DNA of 64,000 nt. Source: Candidatus Crickella caballi. GTDB lineage: Bacteria > Bacillota > Clostridia > Peptostreptococcales > Anaerovoracaceae. The notes below the pieces were generated by a model. It saw only the letters and a program-made list of their open reading frames with translations, was not told the DNA's origin and searched no databases. The DNA lies in NCBI GenBank assembly GCA_018064665.1, contig JAGHUV010000002.1, positions 16,254 through 80,253 of the forward strand, written 5' to 3'. Position numbers and translations under genes: made by a program. How positions within the stretch are numbered: the first letter of the stretch is position 1; each line of letters opens with the position of its first letter. Below are positions 9,520 through 18,454 of the stretch, in pieces.

Positions 9520-9587
9520 TTTCAAGATACTAAGTGCTTCAGGATGACAATTCCTTCAAGATTACAATTGCTTCAAGACTACAATTA
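9520..9587. repeat. Four degenerate 17-bp tandem units (CTTCAAGATTACAATTG-like)
   Basis: Units at 9520, 9537, 9554 and 9571, each 17 bp: TTTCAAGATACTAAGTG / CTTCAGGATGACAATTC / CTTCAAGATTACAATTG / CTTCAAGACTACAATTA. Confidence 0.8.
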
Positions 9588-9603
9588 CTAATAACTAAAA
9601 TAA

Positions 9604-9648
9604 GGCTGTCGCTTCTAAGGTTTATCCCCGGATGCGACAGTCTTTATT
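9604..9648 (-). terminator. Hairpin terminator downstream of the PTS IIC gene
   Basis: GGCTGTCGC (9604-9612) pairs with GCGACAGTC (9634-9642); on the - strand the stem is followed by TTATTTTAG. Confidence 0.7.
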
Positions 9649-9688
9649 AGACAGCTTTTATTATTATAAGCATTATTATAAGCAAATG

Positions 9689-10783
9689 TTACAGAGTCAG
9701 ATCTCCGTCCTTGACCCATCCCAGTTTGCGACATACTGCATTGATAAGCGGTGCGAGTATTGCAGGAAGCACGAAGCAAATCAGTATAAGTCCGAGCCAG
9801 TCTGTTCCTGTGATTGCACTCTTGGCTCCTGAAGCTATATCTGCAACCCATCCTGAGTAAACTCCGATCTGTCCTACCAGCCCGCAGGTGCCCATTCCGC
9901 TGGATACAGCGGCACCGTTCATCTTCATATGGAAGACACAGGTGGAAATTGGCCCGGTTATTGCAGCGGTAAGTGTAGGAGCGATCCAGATTCGAGGGTT
10001 CTTTACAATGTTACCCATCTGAAGCATTGATGTCCCGATACCCTGGGATACAAGTCCACCCCATTTATTTTCAGGGAATGACATAACGGCAAAGCCGACC
10101 ATCTGAGCGCAGCAGCCTGCGACAGCTGCACCGCCTGCCAGACCTGTAAGTCCGAGTGCTGCACATATTGCAGCAGAGCTGATAGGTAATGTCAGAGCCA
10201 TACCTATAATTACGGAAACGATGATGCCCATCATGAAAGGTCTGAGATCGGTAGCCCACATTACCAGGTCACCAACCTTCATTGCGGCTGCACCGAGTCC
10301 CGGTGCCCACCACGCGGCGAGAGCAACACCGACGCCGATTGTCACGGTCGGTGTAACAAGGAGGTCGATTCTGGTTTCACCTGCGACCATTTTGCCGATC
10401 TCAGCAGCGATAATTGCGATGAAGAGTACGGCAAGAGGTCCGCCTGCACCACCAAGTCCGTTAGCAGCAAAACCTACTGCTGCAAGGGAGAAAAGCACAT
10501 ATGGCGGTGCTTTAAGTGCATGGCCTATGGCAACTGCCATTGCCGGCCCTGTCATTGCAATAGCAAGACCGCCTATTGTGTATTCAACACCGTTAACCGT
10601 GCAGATGGATGAAGTCAGAAAAGCAATATTAAACTGCGTACCTATTGTGTTAATGATGGTTCCGATTAGAAGCGAACAGAAGAGTCCCTGTGCCATAGCT
10701 GAAAGAGCATCAATGCCGTAACGCTTGGCCGATACTTCAATGTTCTTTCTCTCGAGGAAAGACTTAACAGAATCCTTAGTCAT
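9689..10783 (-). CDS. PTS-type sugar transporter subunit IIC (EIIC_2-like) membrane protein
   Basis: Gly/Ala-rich polytopic protein; N-term FLERKNIEVSAKRYGIDALSAMAQGLFCSLLIGTI typical of this family. Confidence 0.8.
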   Translation of the reverse strand: MTKDSVKSFLERKNIEVSAKRYGIDALSAMAQGLFCSLLIGTIINTIGTQFNIAFLTSSICTVNGVEYTIGGLAIAMTGPAMAVAIGHALKAPPYVLFSLAAVGFAANGLGGAGGPLAVLFIAIIAAEIGKMVAGETRIDLLVTPTVTIGVGVALAAWWAPGLGAAAMKVGDLVMWATDLRPFMMGIIVSVIIGMALTLPISSAAICAALGLTGLAGGAAVAGCCAQMVGFAVMSFPENKWGGLVSQGIGTSMLQMGNIVKNPRIWIAPTLTAAITGPISTCVFHMKMNGAAVSSGMGTCGLVGQIGVYSGWVADIASGAKSAITGTDWLGLILICFVLPAILAPLINAVCRKLGWVKDGDLTL

Positions 10784-10907
10784 TTTAATCCTTTTACTTT
10801 ATAATATACGAGTAATAGAAATATGCTTATATCTCGGCGACTGATTGATGTCGCGTGTGTACGCTTGATTATAACATATACGATTACTAATTGTGAAAGA
10901 GGGAATT

Positions 10908-11972
10908 ATGTCCAGAGCAAAAAAGAAAAAATCAAATAAGTTATTACTTATAATTATTCTGGTGCTGGCGATACTTGTTGCAGGCGGCGGATATTATACA
11001 ATAGGAACAGGTGCGGTTGAGCCGGGCAATGACGAGATCGTTCTTGTTGAAATACCAAGCGGTACAGGTGCATATGGCATTCTGGATATTCTGAATGAGG
11101 CAGGTCTTATAAAGAATATGACATGTGCCAAGATCAACGCAAGAATCGGAGGATATAACAGCCTTCAGGCTAATACATATGAATTCAGCCAGGGTATGAC
11201 TCTTCGAGAGATCATGAAGGCTATCAACACAGGAGACTTCAATTATGTATCCAAGAAGTCGATTGTTATCAATGACGGACTGAGACTTGAGCAGGTTGCT
11301 TCGGCAATGGCGGCTGAACTCAATCTTAGCAAGGACGAGATAATGGCAAAATGGTCGGATAAGAGCTACGTTAAGGAGCTCATCAATGACTACTGGTTCT
11401 TAACAGACGATGTGCTGGACAAGGACGTCATGTATCCGCTTGAAGGATATCTGTATGCAGACACATATTTCCTGACAACACAGGATCCGTCAATCGACGA
11501 TCTTACAAGAATGTGCCTTGACAGAATGGATACCGAGCTGACAAAGCGCAAGTCAGAGATCGAGGCTTCGGGGTTCTCCGTTCATGAGTTCCTGACGCTG
11601 ACATCGATAGTAACCAAGGAATCAAGTGCAGACGATCAGGCCAAAGTTGCAGGCGTATTTATAAACCGTCTCGACCAGGGAATCTCCCTCGGAAGCGATG
11701 TAACCGTATGCTATATTTACCAGGAGGACAGAGTTGAGCTTAAGGTAAGCCAGCTCGAGAATGACAGCCCATACAATACGCGTAAATTCGCAGGACTTCC
11801 TCCGGGACCTATCAGCGCAGTTATAGGAGATGCAATGGATGCAGTTCTTCACTATGAGAAGTCCGATAACATCTTCTTCTTCGCAGACGAAGACGGAGTG
11901 GTTCATTACTATAAGACAGAAGCTGATTTTGAGCAGGGAATCGAAGACGAAGGACTGCTTAAGGACAACTAA
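10908..11972 (+). CDS. mltG: Endolytic transglycosylase MltG (YceG-like)
   Basis: LTLTSIVTKESSADDQAKVAGVFINRLDQGISLGSDVTVCY...SPYNTRKFAGLPPGPISAV. Confidence 0.93.
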   Translation: MSRAKKKKSNKLLLIIILVLAILVAGGGYYTIGTGAVEPGNDEIVLVEIPSGTGAYGILDILNEAGLIKNMTCAKINARIGGYNSLQANTYEFSQGMTLREIMKAINTGDFNYVSKKSIVINDGLRLEQVASAMAAELNLSKDEIMAKWSDKSYVKELINDYWFLTDDVLDKDVMYPLEGYLYADTYFLTTQDPSIDDLTRMCLDRMDTELTKRKSEIEASGFSVHEFLTLTSIVTKESSADDQAKVAGVFINRLDQGISLGSDVTVCYIYQEDRVELKVSQLENDSPYNTRKFAGLPPGPISAVIGDAMDAVLHYEKSDNIFFFADEDGVVHYYKTEADFEQGIEDEGLLKDN

Positions 11973-12035
11973 GATGAATGCAACAGGTCAGACGGGCACT
12001 CCCGCTGGCCTGTTTATTTATGATATAATGCGGGC

Positions 12036-13118
12036 ATGAGATATAACTATGCAATTATCGGTGGCGGTGCATCAGGGCTGATGCTGGCGGCACTGGTCGA
12101 TTTGAATAAATGCAAAGCAACAGGCGTGATTTATGAAGCCACTTCCGTACTCGGCTCCAAGATTCTTATGAGTGGCGGAGGAAGATGCAATATTACTCAT
12201 GACGGCTCAATTAAGGATTTCCTTCAGGCATACGGAGAAGCAGGCAAGTTCCTCAGGAAAAGTCTGTATAAGCACAACAATCTTGAGCTGATCAGATGGC
12301 TGGAGCAGGAGCTTCCGACTGTATCGGAGGAAGGAAGAGTGTTCCCTGCCGGCTTTAAAGCATCTGATGTGCTCAACTTCCTGCTGAAGAAGGTTAAGTC
12401 AAACGGATGGACCATACAGTCCGGATGCAAGATAGCGAGGCTCGAGGAAGTGGACGCAGATGATATCATCGTAGCCTGCGGAGGTATCACATATCCGGAA
12501 ACGGGCTCGGACGGATCCATGCTAAAGATTCTTGCGGAAATTGGTGTAAATATAGTGGAGCCAAGATCGGCTTTGGCACCTATAAAAATCAAAGACTATC
12601 CGTATTCGCAGCTGGCCGGAGTATCTGTGAAGGATGTTACTGTCAGCATTGAAGGATCGGGCAAAACGCATCGCTGCAGCGGAGATATACTGTTTACACA
12701 TAACGGCTTTTCAGGACCTGCAGTACTGAATATTTCAAAGTATGCAGCCCCGGGTGACAGGATAAGTATCAATTACAGAAAGCGACCGGAAGAGCTTCCT
12801 AAGAGGCTGTATAAGGCTATTGAAGAGCGTTCGCGCGGAGCGAGTGGAGACATAAGAACCAAGGCGCTGAGCAGAATGCTTGAGAACGATTTCTTTACTG
12901 TCGGGTCGGTAGACAGTCGCGGAATGGTTACGCACGGGGGCGTTGCTTTGTCTGAGATAAATCCTGCCACGATGGAGTTAAGGCCGCATCTGTATGCTAT
13001 CGGCGAAGTGATAGACGCGGATGGAATTACGGGTGGCTACAATTTGCAGATGTGCTATTCTACGGCAGCGACGGTTGCCGATACGATACTGAAAGCGAGA
13101 TCCGAGCAGGAGAGCTGA
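12036..13118 (+). CDS. HI0933/BaiN-like NAD(P)/FAD-dependent oxidoreductase
   Basis: NYAIIGGGASGLMLAAL, GSKILMSGGGRCNITH, C-term GEVIDADGITGGYNLQMCYSTA. Confidence 0.92.
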   Translation: MRYNYAIIGGGASGLMLAALVDLNKCKATGVIYEATSVLGSKILMSGGGRCNITHDGSIKDFLQAYGEAGKFLRKSLYKHNNLELIRWLEQELPTVSEEGRVFPAGFKASDVLNFLLKKVKSNGWTIQSGCKIARLEEVDADDIIVACGGITYPETGSDGSMLKILAEIGVNIVEPRSALAPIKIKDYPYSQLAGVSVKDVTVSIEGSGKTHRCSGDILFTHNGFSGPAVLNISKYAAPGDRISINYRKRPEELPKRLYKAIEERSRGASGDIRTKALSRMLENDFFTVGSVDSRGMVTHGGVALSEINPATMELRPHLYAIGEVIDADGITGGYNLQMCYSTAATVADTILKARSEQES

Positions 13119-13159
13119 TGTATTGGTGAATATAAATTTAAGGAAAGGAAGGTGACGGT

Positions 13160-13720
13160 ATGATGGTTGAATTGCCATTCACACAGGAGCTTATGAACGG
13201 AAAAGGAGAATCGAGAACTGTTAACTTTCGTAAAGCAGGTCCGGAAGATCTGGGTGCTGTTATGAAGCTGCAGGAAGAGATCATGAATGCACTTCCTGAT
13301 AAGGACCTGTATGCACCTTATTCGAGAGAGGAGACTCAGGTACAGCTGGAGGAGGATGTTTGCTTCATTGCTGAGTGCGATGGCGAGGTTGCAGGCTTCA
13401 GCGTGCTCGTTCCTAACGATGCGGACAATCCGAGAAACTACGGAAAGCTTTTCAATTACGATCGCGAGCAGATGGCGGCAACTGCTTCTTTTGACCTCAC
13501 AATGGTAGCACCTAGGTTCAGAGGACTCGGAATACAGAGAGACTTCAACAAGCTTCGTACGGGAGTTGCATTAGAGATGGGAGCCAAGGAAGCGCTTACT
13601 ACTATTTCACCGGATAACCCATACAGCTACAGGAACTTCCTTGTGCTGAACTTCGATATCGTCGACACAAGAGAGCTGTACGGCGGCAAGAAGAGATATA
13701 TTCTCCGCAAAGAGTTCTAA
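13160..13720 (+). CDS. GNAT-family N-acetyltransferase
   Basis: GNAT-like fold pattern; LTMVAPRFRGLGIQRDFNKL acetyl-CoA binding-like segment. Confidence 0.75.
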   Translation: MMVELPFTQELMNGKGESRTVNFRKAGPEDLGAVMKLQEEIMNALPDKDLYAPYSREETQVQLEEDVCFIAECDGEVAGFSVLVPNDADNPRNYGKLFNYDREQMAATASFDLTMVAPRFRGLGIQRDFNKLRTGVALEMGAKEALTTISPDNPYSYRNFLVLNFDIVDTRELYGGKKRYILRKEF

Positions 13721-13735
13721 TAATTATACGAGAAA

Positions 13736-13779
13736 CCTCTATTTCCTACCTTGACAATAGGAAATAGAGGTGTTATTAT
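13736..13779 (+). promoter_or_regulatory. Putative feo promoter embedded in a 13-bp inverted repeat (also a likely terminator stem)
   Basis: CCTCTATTTCCTA (13736-13748) / TAGGAAATAGAGG (13758-13770); TTGACA (13751-13756)-17 bp-TATTAT (13774-13779). Confidence 0.7.
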
Positions 13780-13839
13780 AATTAACGAGTTAGAGATGAC
13801 TAACTCATTGAAAAGACTGAAATTTCAAGGGGGTACAGG

Positions 13840-14061
13840 ATGAAAACGCTTAAGGATGCAAAAGTTGGTCAGACAGTAACTGTTAAGACGGTTCGCGGAG
13901 AAGGACCGACCAGAAGAAGACTGATGGACATGGGCATTACAAGAAATACAAAAATACTCATTCGCAAATTCGCACCTCTCGGCGACCCGGTGGAGCTCGC
14001 TTTGCGAGGATATGAGCTTACGATAAGGCTCAGTGAGGCAGAACTGATAGAGGTGGCATAG
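13840..14061 (+). CDS. feoA: Ferrous iron transport protein A
   Basis: 73 aa SH3-like FeoA (GEGPTRRRLMDMGITRNTKI...) directly upstream of feoB. Confidence 0.92.
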   Translation: MKTLKDAKVGQTVTVKTVRGEGPTRRRLMDMGITRNTKILIRKFAPLGDPVELALRGYELTIRLSEAELIEVA

Positions 14062-16245
14062 ATGAAGATAGCACTTGCAGGAAACCCGAATTCGGGCAAA
14101 ACGACATTATTTAATGACTTAACGGGCTCAAACCAGTATGTTGGAAACTGGCCCGGCGTTACTGTTGAGAAGAAAGACGGTAAGCTAATCAATCGCCCGG
14201 AAATCATAATTCAGGATCTTCCGGGAATATACTCACTGTCACCGTATACTCTTGAGGAGGTTGTAACAAGAAAGTATCTCGTTGAAGAAAGACCTGATGC
14301 AATAATAAACATTATAGACGCAACATCGATAGAGAGATCACTTTACCTGACCACACAGCTTCTGGAGCTTGGCATTCCGGTTGTTATTGCTCTGAACATG
14401 ATGGATCTGGTTGAAAAGAACGGAGATACTATAGATATCGGGAAACTATCCAAAGAGCTTCGCTGCCCGATAGTACCGATTACAGCACTTCGCAAATGCG
14501 GATGCTTTGATGCAGCCAATGAAGCGATAGCGCTGGCACAGAGATATGAGCAGAAAGAGGCACCTCACATTTATAGCGGAGAGGTTGAACATGCTTTGGC
14601 ACATATTGAAGAGTCTATTGATGGACTGATTCCTGATAATGTACTGAGATGGTATGCGATAAAGCTGTTCGAGCGTGATCCAAGAGTCCTGGAAGAGCTG
14701 AAAGATAAGCTTCAGGGAGATCACACTAACAGACTCGAAGGTCATCCTAATGCGGACCATACTCATCCTACAGGTGAGGAGTTTGATCTGTGGGAGCACC
14801 TTGAAGAGCACATTAAAGAGTGTGAAGCTATAATGGATGAGGATTCCGAATCCGTCATAATAAATGAGCGATATGATTACGTTGAGAAGGCCTGCATGAA
14901 ATCTGTGCATAGAAAGCACAAAGCGGGCGAACTTACTACCTCGGATAAAATCGACCTTATCTTTACGCACAGAATATGGGCGCTTCCTATATTCGCTGCA
15001 GTAATGTTTCTCGTATATTACATTTCAATCACGCTGCTTGGAACAGCGGCAACAGACTGGACTAATGATGTTCTCTTCGGGACATGGATTCAGCCGGCGG
15101 TGGGACATCTGCTTGAGGGAATCGGTGCATCCTCATGGGTAATTTCCATGGTTGTAGACGGAATAATTGGAGGACTTGCGGCACCGATAGGCTTTGCACC
15201 GCAGATGGCAATAGTATTTCTGTTCCTGTCATTCCTTGAGGACTGCGGTTATATGTCGAGGGTTGCCTTCGTAATGGACAGAGCGTTCAGGAGATTCGGT
15301 CTTTCCGGCAAATCGTTCATACCGTTTCTCATCAGCTCGGGCTGCGGGGTTCCGGGAATCATGGGTACGAGGACGATCGAGAATGTTAAGGACCGCAGGA
15401 TGACTATGATTGTAACGACGATGATTCCTTGCGGAGCTAAGATGCCGATTATCGCGGCAATCGCCGGATACATCTCAGGTGGTTTATGGTGGCTTGCGCC
15501 GACAATGTATTTTGCAGGTATTGGAATGGTTATTGTAAGCTGCCTGATATTAAAGAAAACAAAGAAGTTCGCAGGTGAGCCAGCGCCGTTTGTAATGGAG
15601 CTTCCTAAATACCACATGCCGCTGGCTATGAATATGCTGAGACATACATGGGAGAGGGTGTGGGAGTTCCTGAAGAAAGCAGGAACGATACTCTTTATCT
15701 GCTGTGCTATCATGTGGTTCCTTTCAAACTTCGGATTCACAGCTTCCGGACTTGGTCCGGTGTCAGCAGCAGATTCGCTTATGGCTAAGCTCGGAGGATT
15801 TCTGTCCTGGCTGTTCATACCGCTAGGCTTTGGAAACTGGCAGGCTGTTGCAGCAAGCATCTCGGGCTTCGTTGCCAAAGAGGGCATAGTATCAACTATG
15901 GGCGTGCTTGCGGGAGTCAGCGCGGCCGATGCGGCAGGCGGATTTGCTTTTGCAGCATTTCTTCCGAACGCGATTGCTGCTGTTTCGTTTCTGATCTTCA
16001 ATCTGTTTGATTCGCCTTGCTTTGCGGCGATTACGACGATGGCGCAGGAAATGGGAGACCGCAAATACTTCTGGTTCGCAATCGGATTCCAGAATCTTAT
16101 GGGGTACAGTGCTGCACTGATTGTGTATCAGGTGATAGGTCTGTTTACAGGAACTGTACCGTTCACATGGATGACAATTCTTGGATTTGCTGCACTTGCA
16201 GGCATCATTTACCTAATCGCGCGTCCGACACCTAAGGAGAAATAA
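14062..16245 (+). CDS. feoB: Ferrous iron transport protein B
   Basis: G1 GNPNSGKTT, DLPGIYSLSPYTLEE, Gate motifs SSGCGVPGIMGTR and IPCGAKMPI. Confidence 0.98.
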   Translation: MKIALAGNPNSGKTTLFNDLTGSNQYVGNWPGVTVEKKDGKLINRPEIIIQDLPGIYSLSPYTLEEVVTRKYLVEERPDAIINIIDATSIERSLYLTTQLLELGIPVVIALNMMDLVEKNGDTIDIGKLSKELRCPIVPITALRKCGCFDAANEAIALAQRYEQKEAPHIYSGEVEHALAHIEESIDGLIPDNVLRWYAIKLFERDPRVLEELKDKLQGDHTNRLEGHPNADHTHPTGEEFDLWEHLEEHIKECEAIMDEDSESVIINERYDYVEKACMKSVHRKHKAGELTTSDKIDLIFTHRIWALPIFAAVMFLVYYISITLLGTAATDWTNDVLFGTWIQPAVGHLLEGIGASSWVISMVVDGIIGGLAAPIGFAPQMAIVFLFLSFLEDCGYMSRVAFVMDRAFRRFGLSGKSFIPFLISSGCGVPGIMGTRTIENVKDRRMTMIVTTMIPCGAKMPIIAAIAGYISGGLWWLAPTMYFAGIGMVIVSCLILKKTKKFAGEPAPFVMELPKYHMPLAMNMLRHTWERVWEFLKKAGTILFICCAIMWFLSNFGFTASGLGPVSAADSLMAKLGGFLSWLFIPLGFGNWQAVAASISGFVAKEGIVSTMGVLAGVSAADAAGGFAFAAFLPNAIAAVSFLIFNLFDSPCFAAITTMAQEMGDRKYFWFAIGFQNLMGYSAALIVYQVIGLFTGTVPFTWMTILGFAALAGIIYLIARPTPKEK

Positions 16246-16457
16246 TGAATTTAAAGTTAGCAGATACAGTTGTAATAGCGATACTTGCAATCCTGCTATT
16301 TATAGCGGTAAGAGTTATTGTACGCAATAAAAAAGCCGGCAGGAATTCCTGCGGCTGTGGTTGCTGCAGCTCATGCTCAGGATGCAAGAATGCGAATTCT
16401 TTCGATAAGACTTTCGGTAGGGACGAGTTTTCTGAAGACAGCCTTTCCGAGAAATAG
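16245..16457 (+). CDS. FeoB-associated Cys-rich small membrane protein
   Basis: One TM helix followed by SCGCGCCSSCSGCK; ATG overlaps the feoB stop. Confidence 0.85.
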   Translation: MNLKLADTVVIAILAILLFIAVRVIVRNKKAGRNSCGCGCCSSCSGCKNANSFDKTFGRDEFSEDSLSEK

Positions 16458-17099
16458 GCTGATGCAGATCCATACCGTAAGTATGATGCCGGCCGTTTCA
16501 CTTATGATGTCTATGGTCATGAGATTGACCAGATTATCTGTCGCGGGATTCATTATCCACAGATAATTGTCAAAGAGCATTTCGTGAACAAAGTCATAGG
16601 CCTTGTCGAAATTTATTGCAAATACTATTACAGATACAACGGCAGCTACTGCTGCTATACGAATTGTACCGATAAAGCTGCGAGCAAAAATCGCGGCTTT
16701 TTTCGTTGCAAGCAGTATGAGCACGCCGATGGTGCTGATTACCAGCGCAATATTTCTGACTCTAATCATCCTAAGGAAAATCACTCTGCAATCTGAAAGA
16801 TGGTGGAGCTCGCGATTGTTGAAGAAGGCCTGATCGGAGCCTGTAGTTTTGACCTCGTCGAGGCGGTCTCTTTGGCCAAGAAGGTAATCCATCGTTTCAC
16901 AGCTTATGCGTACCGCTTCTTCGCTACCATACTCAGTAGCGATTTCATTTTCGTGTGCAGCAAACTCACGTTCAAACCAGAATCTGCTTCCACAGAAAAA
17001 CTGACCGACACTTATGAGAAATACAAGAAGCATCAGCAGTGTAAGCAGTATTGATATAATTCGTGAGAGTTTCTCGTGCATGCTGTCATTATAAGGCAA
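16377..17099 (-). CDS. TIGR01906/DUF1461-like integral membrane protein
   Basis: About 240 aa with several TM segments; FFNNRELHHLSDCR motif resembles DUF1461. Confidence 0.75.
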   Translation of the reverse strand: MPYNDSMHEKLSRIISILLTLLMLLVFLISVGQFFCGSRFWFEREFAAHENEIATEYGSEEAVRISCETMDYLLGQRDRLDEVKTTGSDQAFFNNRELHHLSDCRVIFLRMIRVRNIALVISTIGVLILLATKKAAIFARSFIGTIRIAAVAAVVSVIVFAINFDKAYDFVHEMLFDNYLWIMNPATDNLVNLMTIDIISETAGIILTVWICISLFLGKAVFRKLVPTESLIERIRILAS

Positions 17100-17227
17100 A
17101 ATAAAACAAATAGAAAGGGTGTTGCGCTTTAATGCGCTAAAGTGTTAGAATGCCATTGTACAAATGAGTATTTACTTTGAACAGAAGCATTCACAAATGA
17201 GAATTCGAAGGCTCAAGGAGGTTATAC

Positions 17228-17518
17228 ATGATCACGGATCAGGAACGTAAGAACATGCAGCAGTTCTACAAGGCTATTCTGTCGCTCGAAACCGAGGACG
17301 AGTGTGATGCCTTCTTTGAAGACGTTGCAACAATTAAGGAGCTGATTGATATGTCTGCGAGACTGGAGGTAGCAAAGATGCTTGATGAAGGCAAGGTTTT
17401 CAGCGAAATCAGTCAGAGTACAGGCGCAAGCTCGGCGACTATCAGCCGTGTAAACAAGTGCATAGGATACGGATCGGGCGGATACAAGATGGTGCTCGAC
17501 AGAATAAAGGATAAATAA
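17228..17518 (+). CDS. TrpR-like / YerC-YecD family DNA-binding protein
   Basis: LEVAKMLDEGKVFSEISQSTGASSATISRVNKCIGYGSGGYKMVLDR. Confidence 0.88.
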   Translation: MITDQERKNMQQFYKAILSLETEDECDAFFEDVATIKELIDMSARLEVAKMLDEGKVFSEISQSTGASSATISRVNKCIGYGSGGYKMVLDRIKDK

Positions 17519-17530
17519 TACTGAATAAAA

Positions 17531-17562
17531 AAGGGGATTGCTCGTGTTGAACAATCCCCTTT
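17531..17562. terminator. Bidirectional terminator between convergent genes
   Basis: AAGGGGATTG...CAATCCCCTT with A-tract upstream and T-rich tail. Confidence 0.8.
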
Positions 17563-17579
17563 ATCGTGCCTTTATAATA

Positions 17580-18317
17580 CTATCCTTCGTACTTGAAGCA
17601 GTCCATGAATCTCAGCTTGAAGAGATTTCTCTCGTGCAGCATATCGATCTTCTCTTTGTGCTCAAGATTCTCAATCTCGCCTGTTCTGATGTACTTGTCG
17701 AGCTCTTCATAAGTGAAGCCGAGCTTCTCCTCATCTGACATTCCGGAGAGTCCGTCTGTAGGAACTTTCTCGATAAGAACAGAAGGAACTCCGAGCTCTC
17801 TTCCGATAGCTCTTACCTCAGCTGTAGTGAAGAATGACATCGGGCTGAAGTCTCCTACGGAATCACCGTATCTTGTCGAATAGCCGACCCAGTCTTCGGA
17901 AAGATTGCAGGTATTGCATACTCTTCCGTTCTTGCTTTGGCCTACTGCATACAGAGTAGACATTCTGAGTCTTGGCGGAAGGTTGATTCCTGAGTCCTTG
18001 CTGAACTCAATACCTGCTGCCTGTATTTCCTCCACGAGTGAATCGAATGCGCCTGAAATATTGACGATATAGTGCTCGATACCGAGATGGCTTACGAGAA
18101 GATTTGCCATATCAATATCCGACTGATCTCCGTTAGGCATCAGCACACCGATTACTCTGTCCTTGCCCAGAGCTTCAACACAAAGAGCAGCAGCGATGGA
18201 GCTGTCTTTGCCCCCGCTGATACCTACGATTGCATTGCATCCCGGGCCGTTTTTGTCAAACCAGTCGCGTATCCACTGAACTGTGGCAGCGCAGGCTTTC
18301 TTAGCATTAAAATCCAT
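17580..18317 (-). CDS. nadE: NAD(+) synthase
   Basis: GISGGKDSSIAAALCVEALG, CNLSEDWVGYSTRYGDSVGDFSP, VPTDGLSG. Confidence 0.95.
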   Translation of the reverse strand: MDFNAKKACAATVQWIRDWFDKNGPGCNAIVGISGGKDSSIAAALCVEALGKDRVIGVLMPNGDQSDIDMANLLVSHLGIEHYIVNISGAFDSLVEEIQAAGIEFSKDSGINLPPRLRMSTLYAVGQSKNGRVCNTCNLSEDWVGYSTRYGDSVGDFSPMSFFTTAEVRAIGRELGVPSVLIEKVPTDGLSGMSDEEKLGFTYEELDKYIRTGEIENLEHKEKIDMLHERNLFKLRFMDCFKYEG

Positions 18318-18361
18318 AATATATCCTCCTCTTTGCGAGCGTTATTTGTTTAATTCGAGTG

Positions 18362-18411
18362 AATTATAACACAGTATTACCACAATAAAATAGAGCGGCT
18401 GTGTTATAATT
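18362..18411. promoter_or_regulatory. Divergent promoters with mirrored extended -10 elements
   Basis: AATTATAACACAG (18362-18374) is the exact reverse complement of CTGTGTTATAATT (18399-18411), between divergent nadE and the HD-domain gene. Confidence 0.7.
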
Positions 18412-18454
18412 TTATCGTAAGTTCAGCTGTGAGAAAGAAGGAGGCACCGAGCCA

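Noticed and set aside
9161-9591. Small ORFs inside or overlapping the 283-bp element as a peptide gene
   Set aside because: Open frames in copy 1 and copy 2 are not the same frame over the conserved core, so conservation is not protein-driven.
15249-16064. 271-aa antisense ORF within feoB
   Set aside because: Shadow of the FeoB TM region; no independent support.
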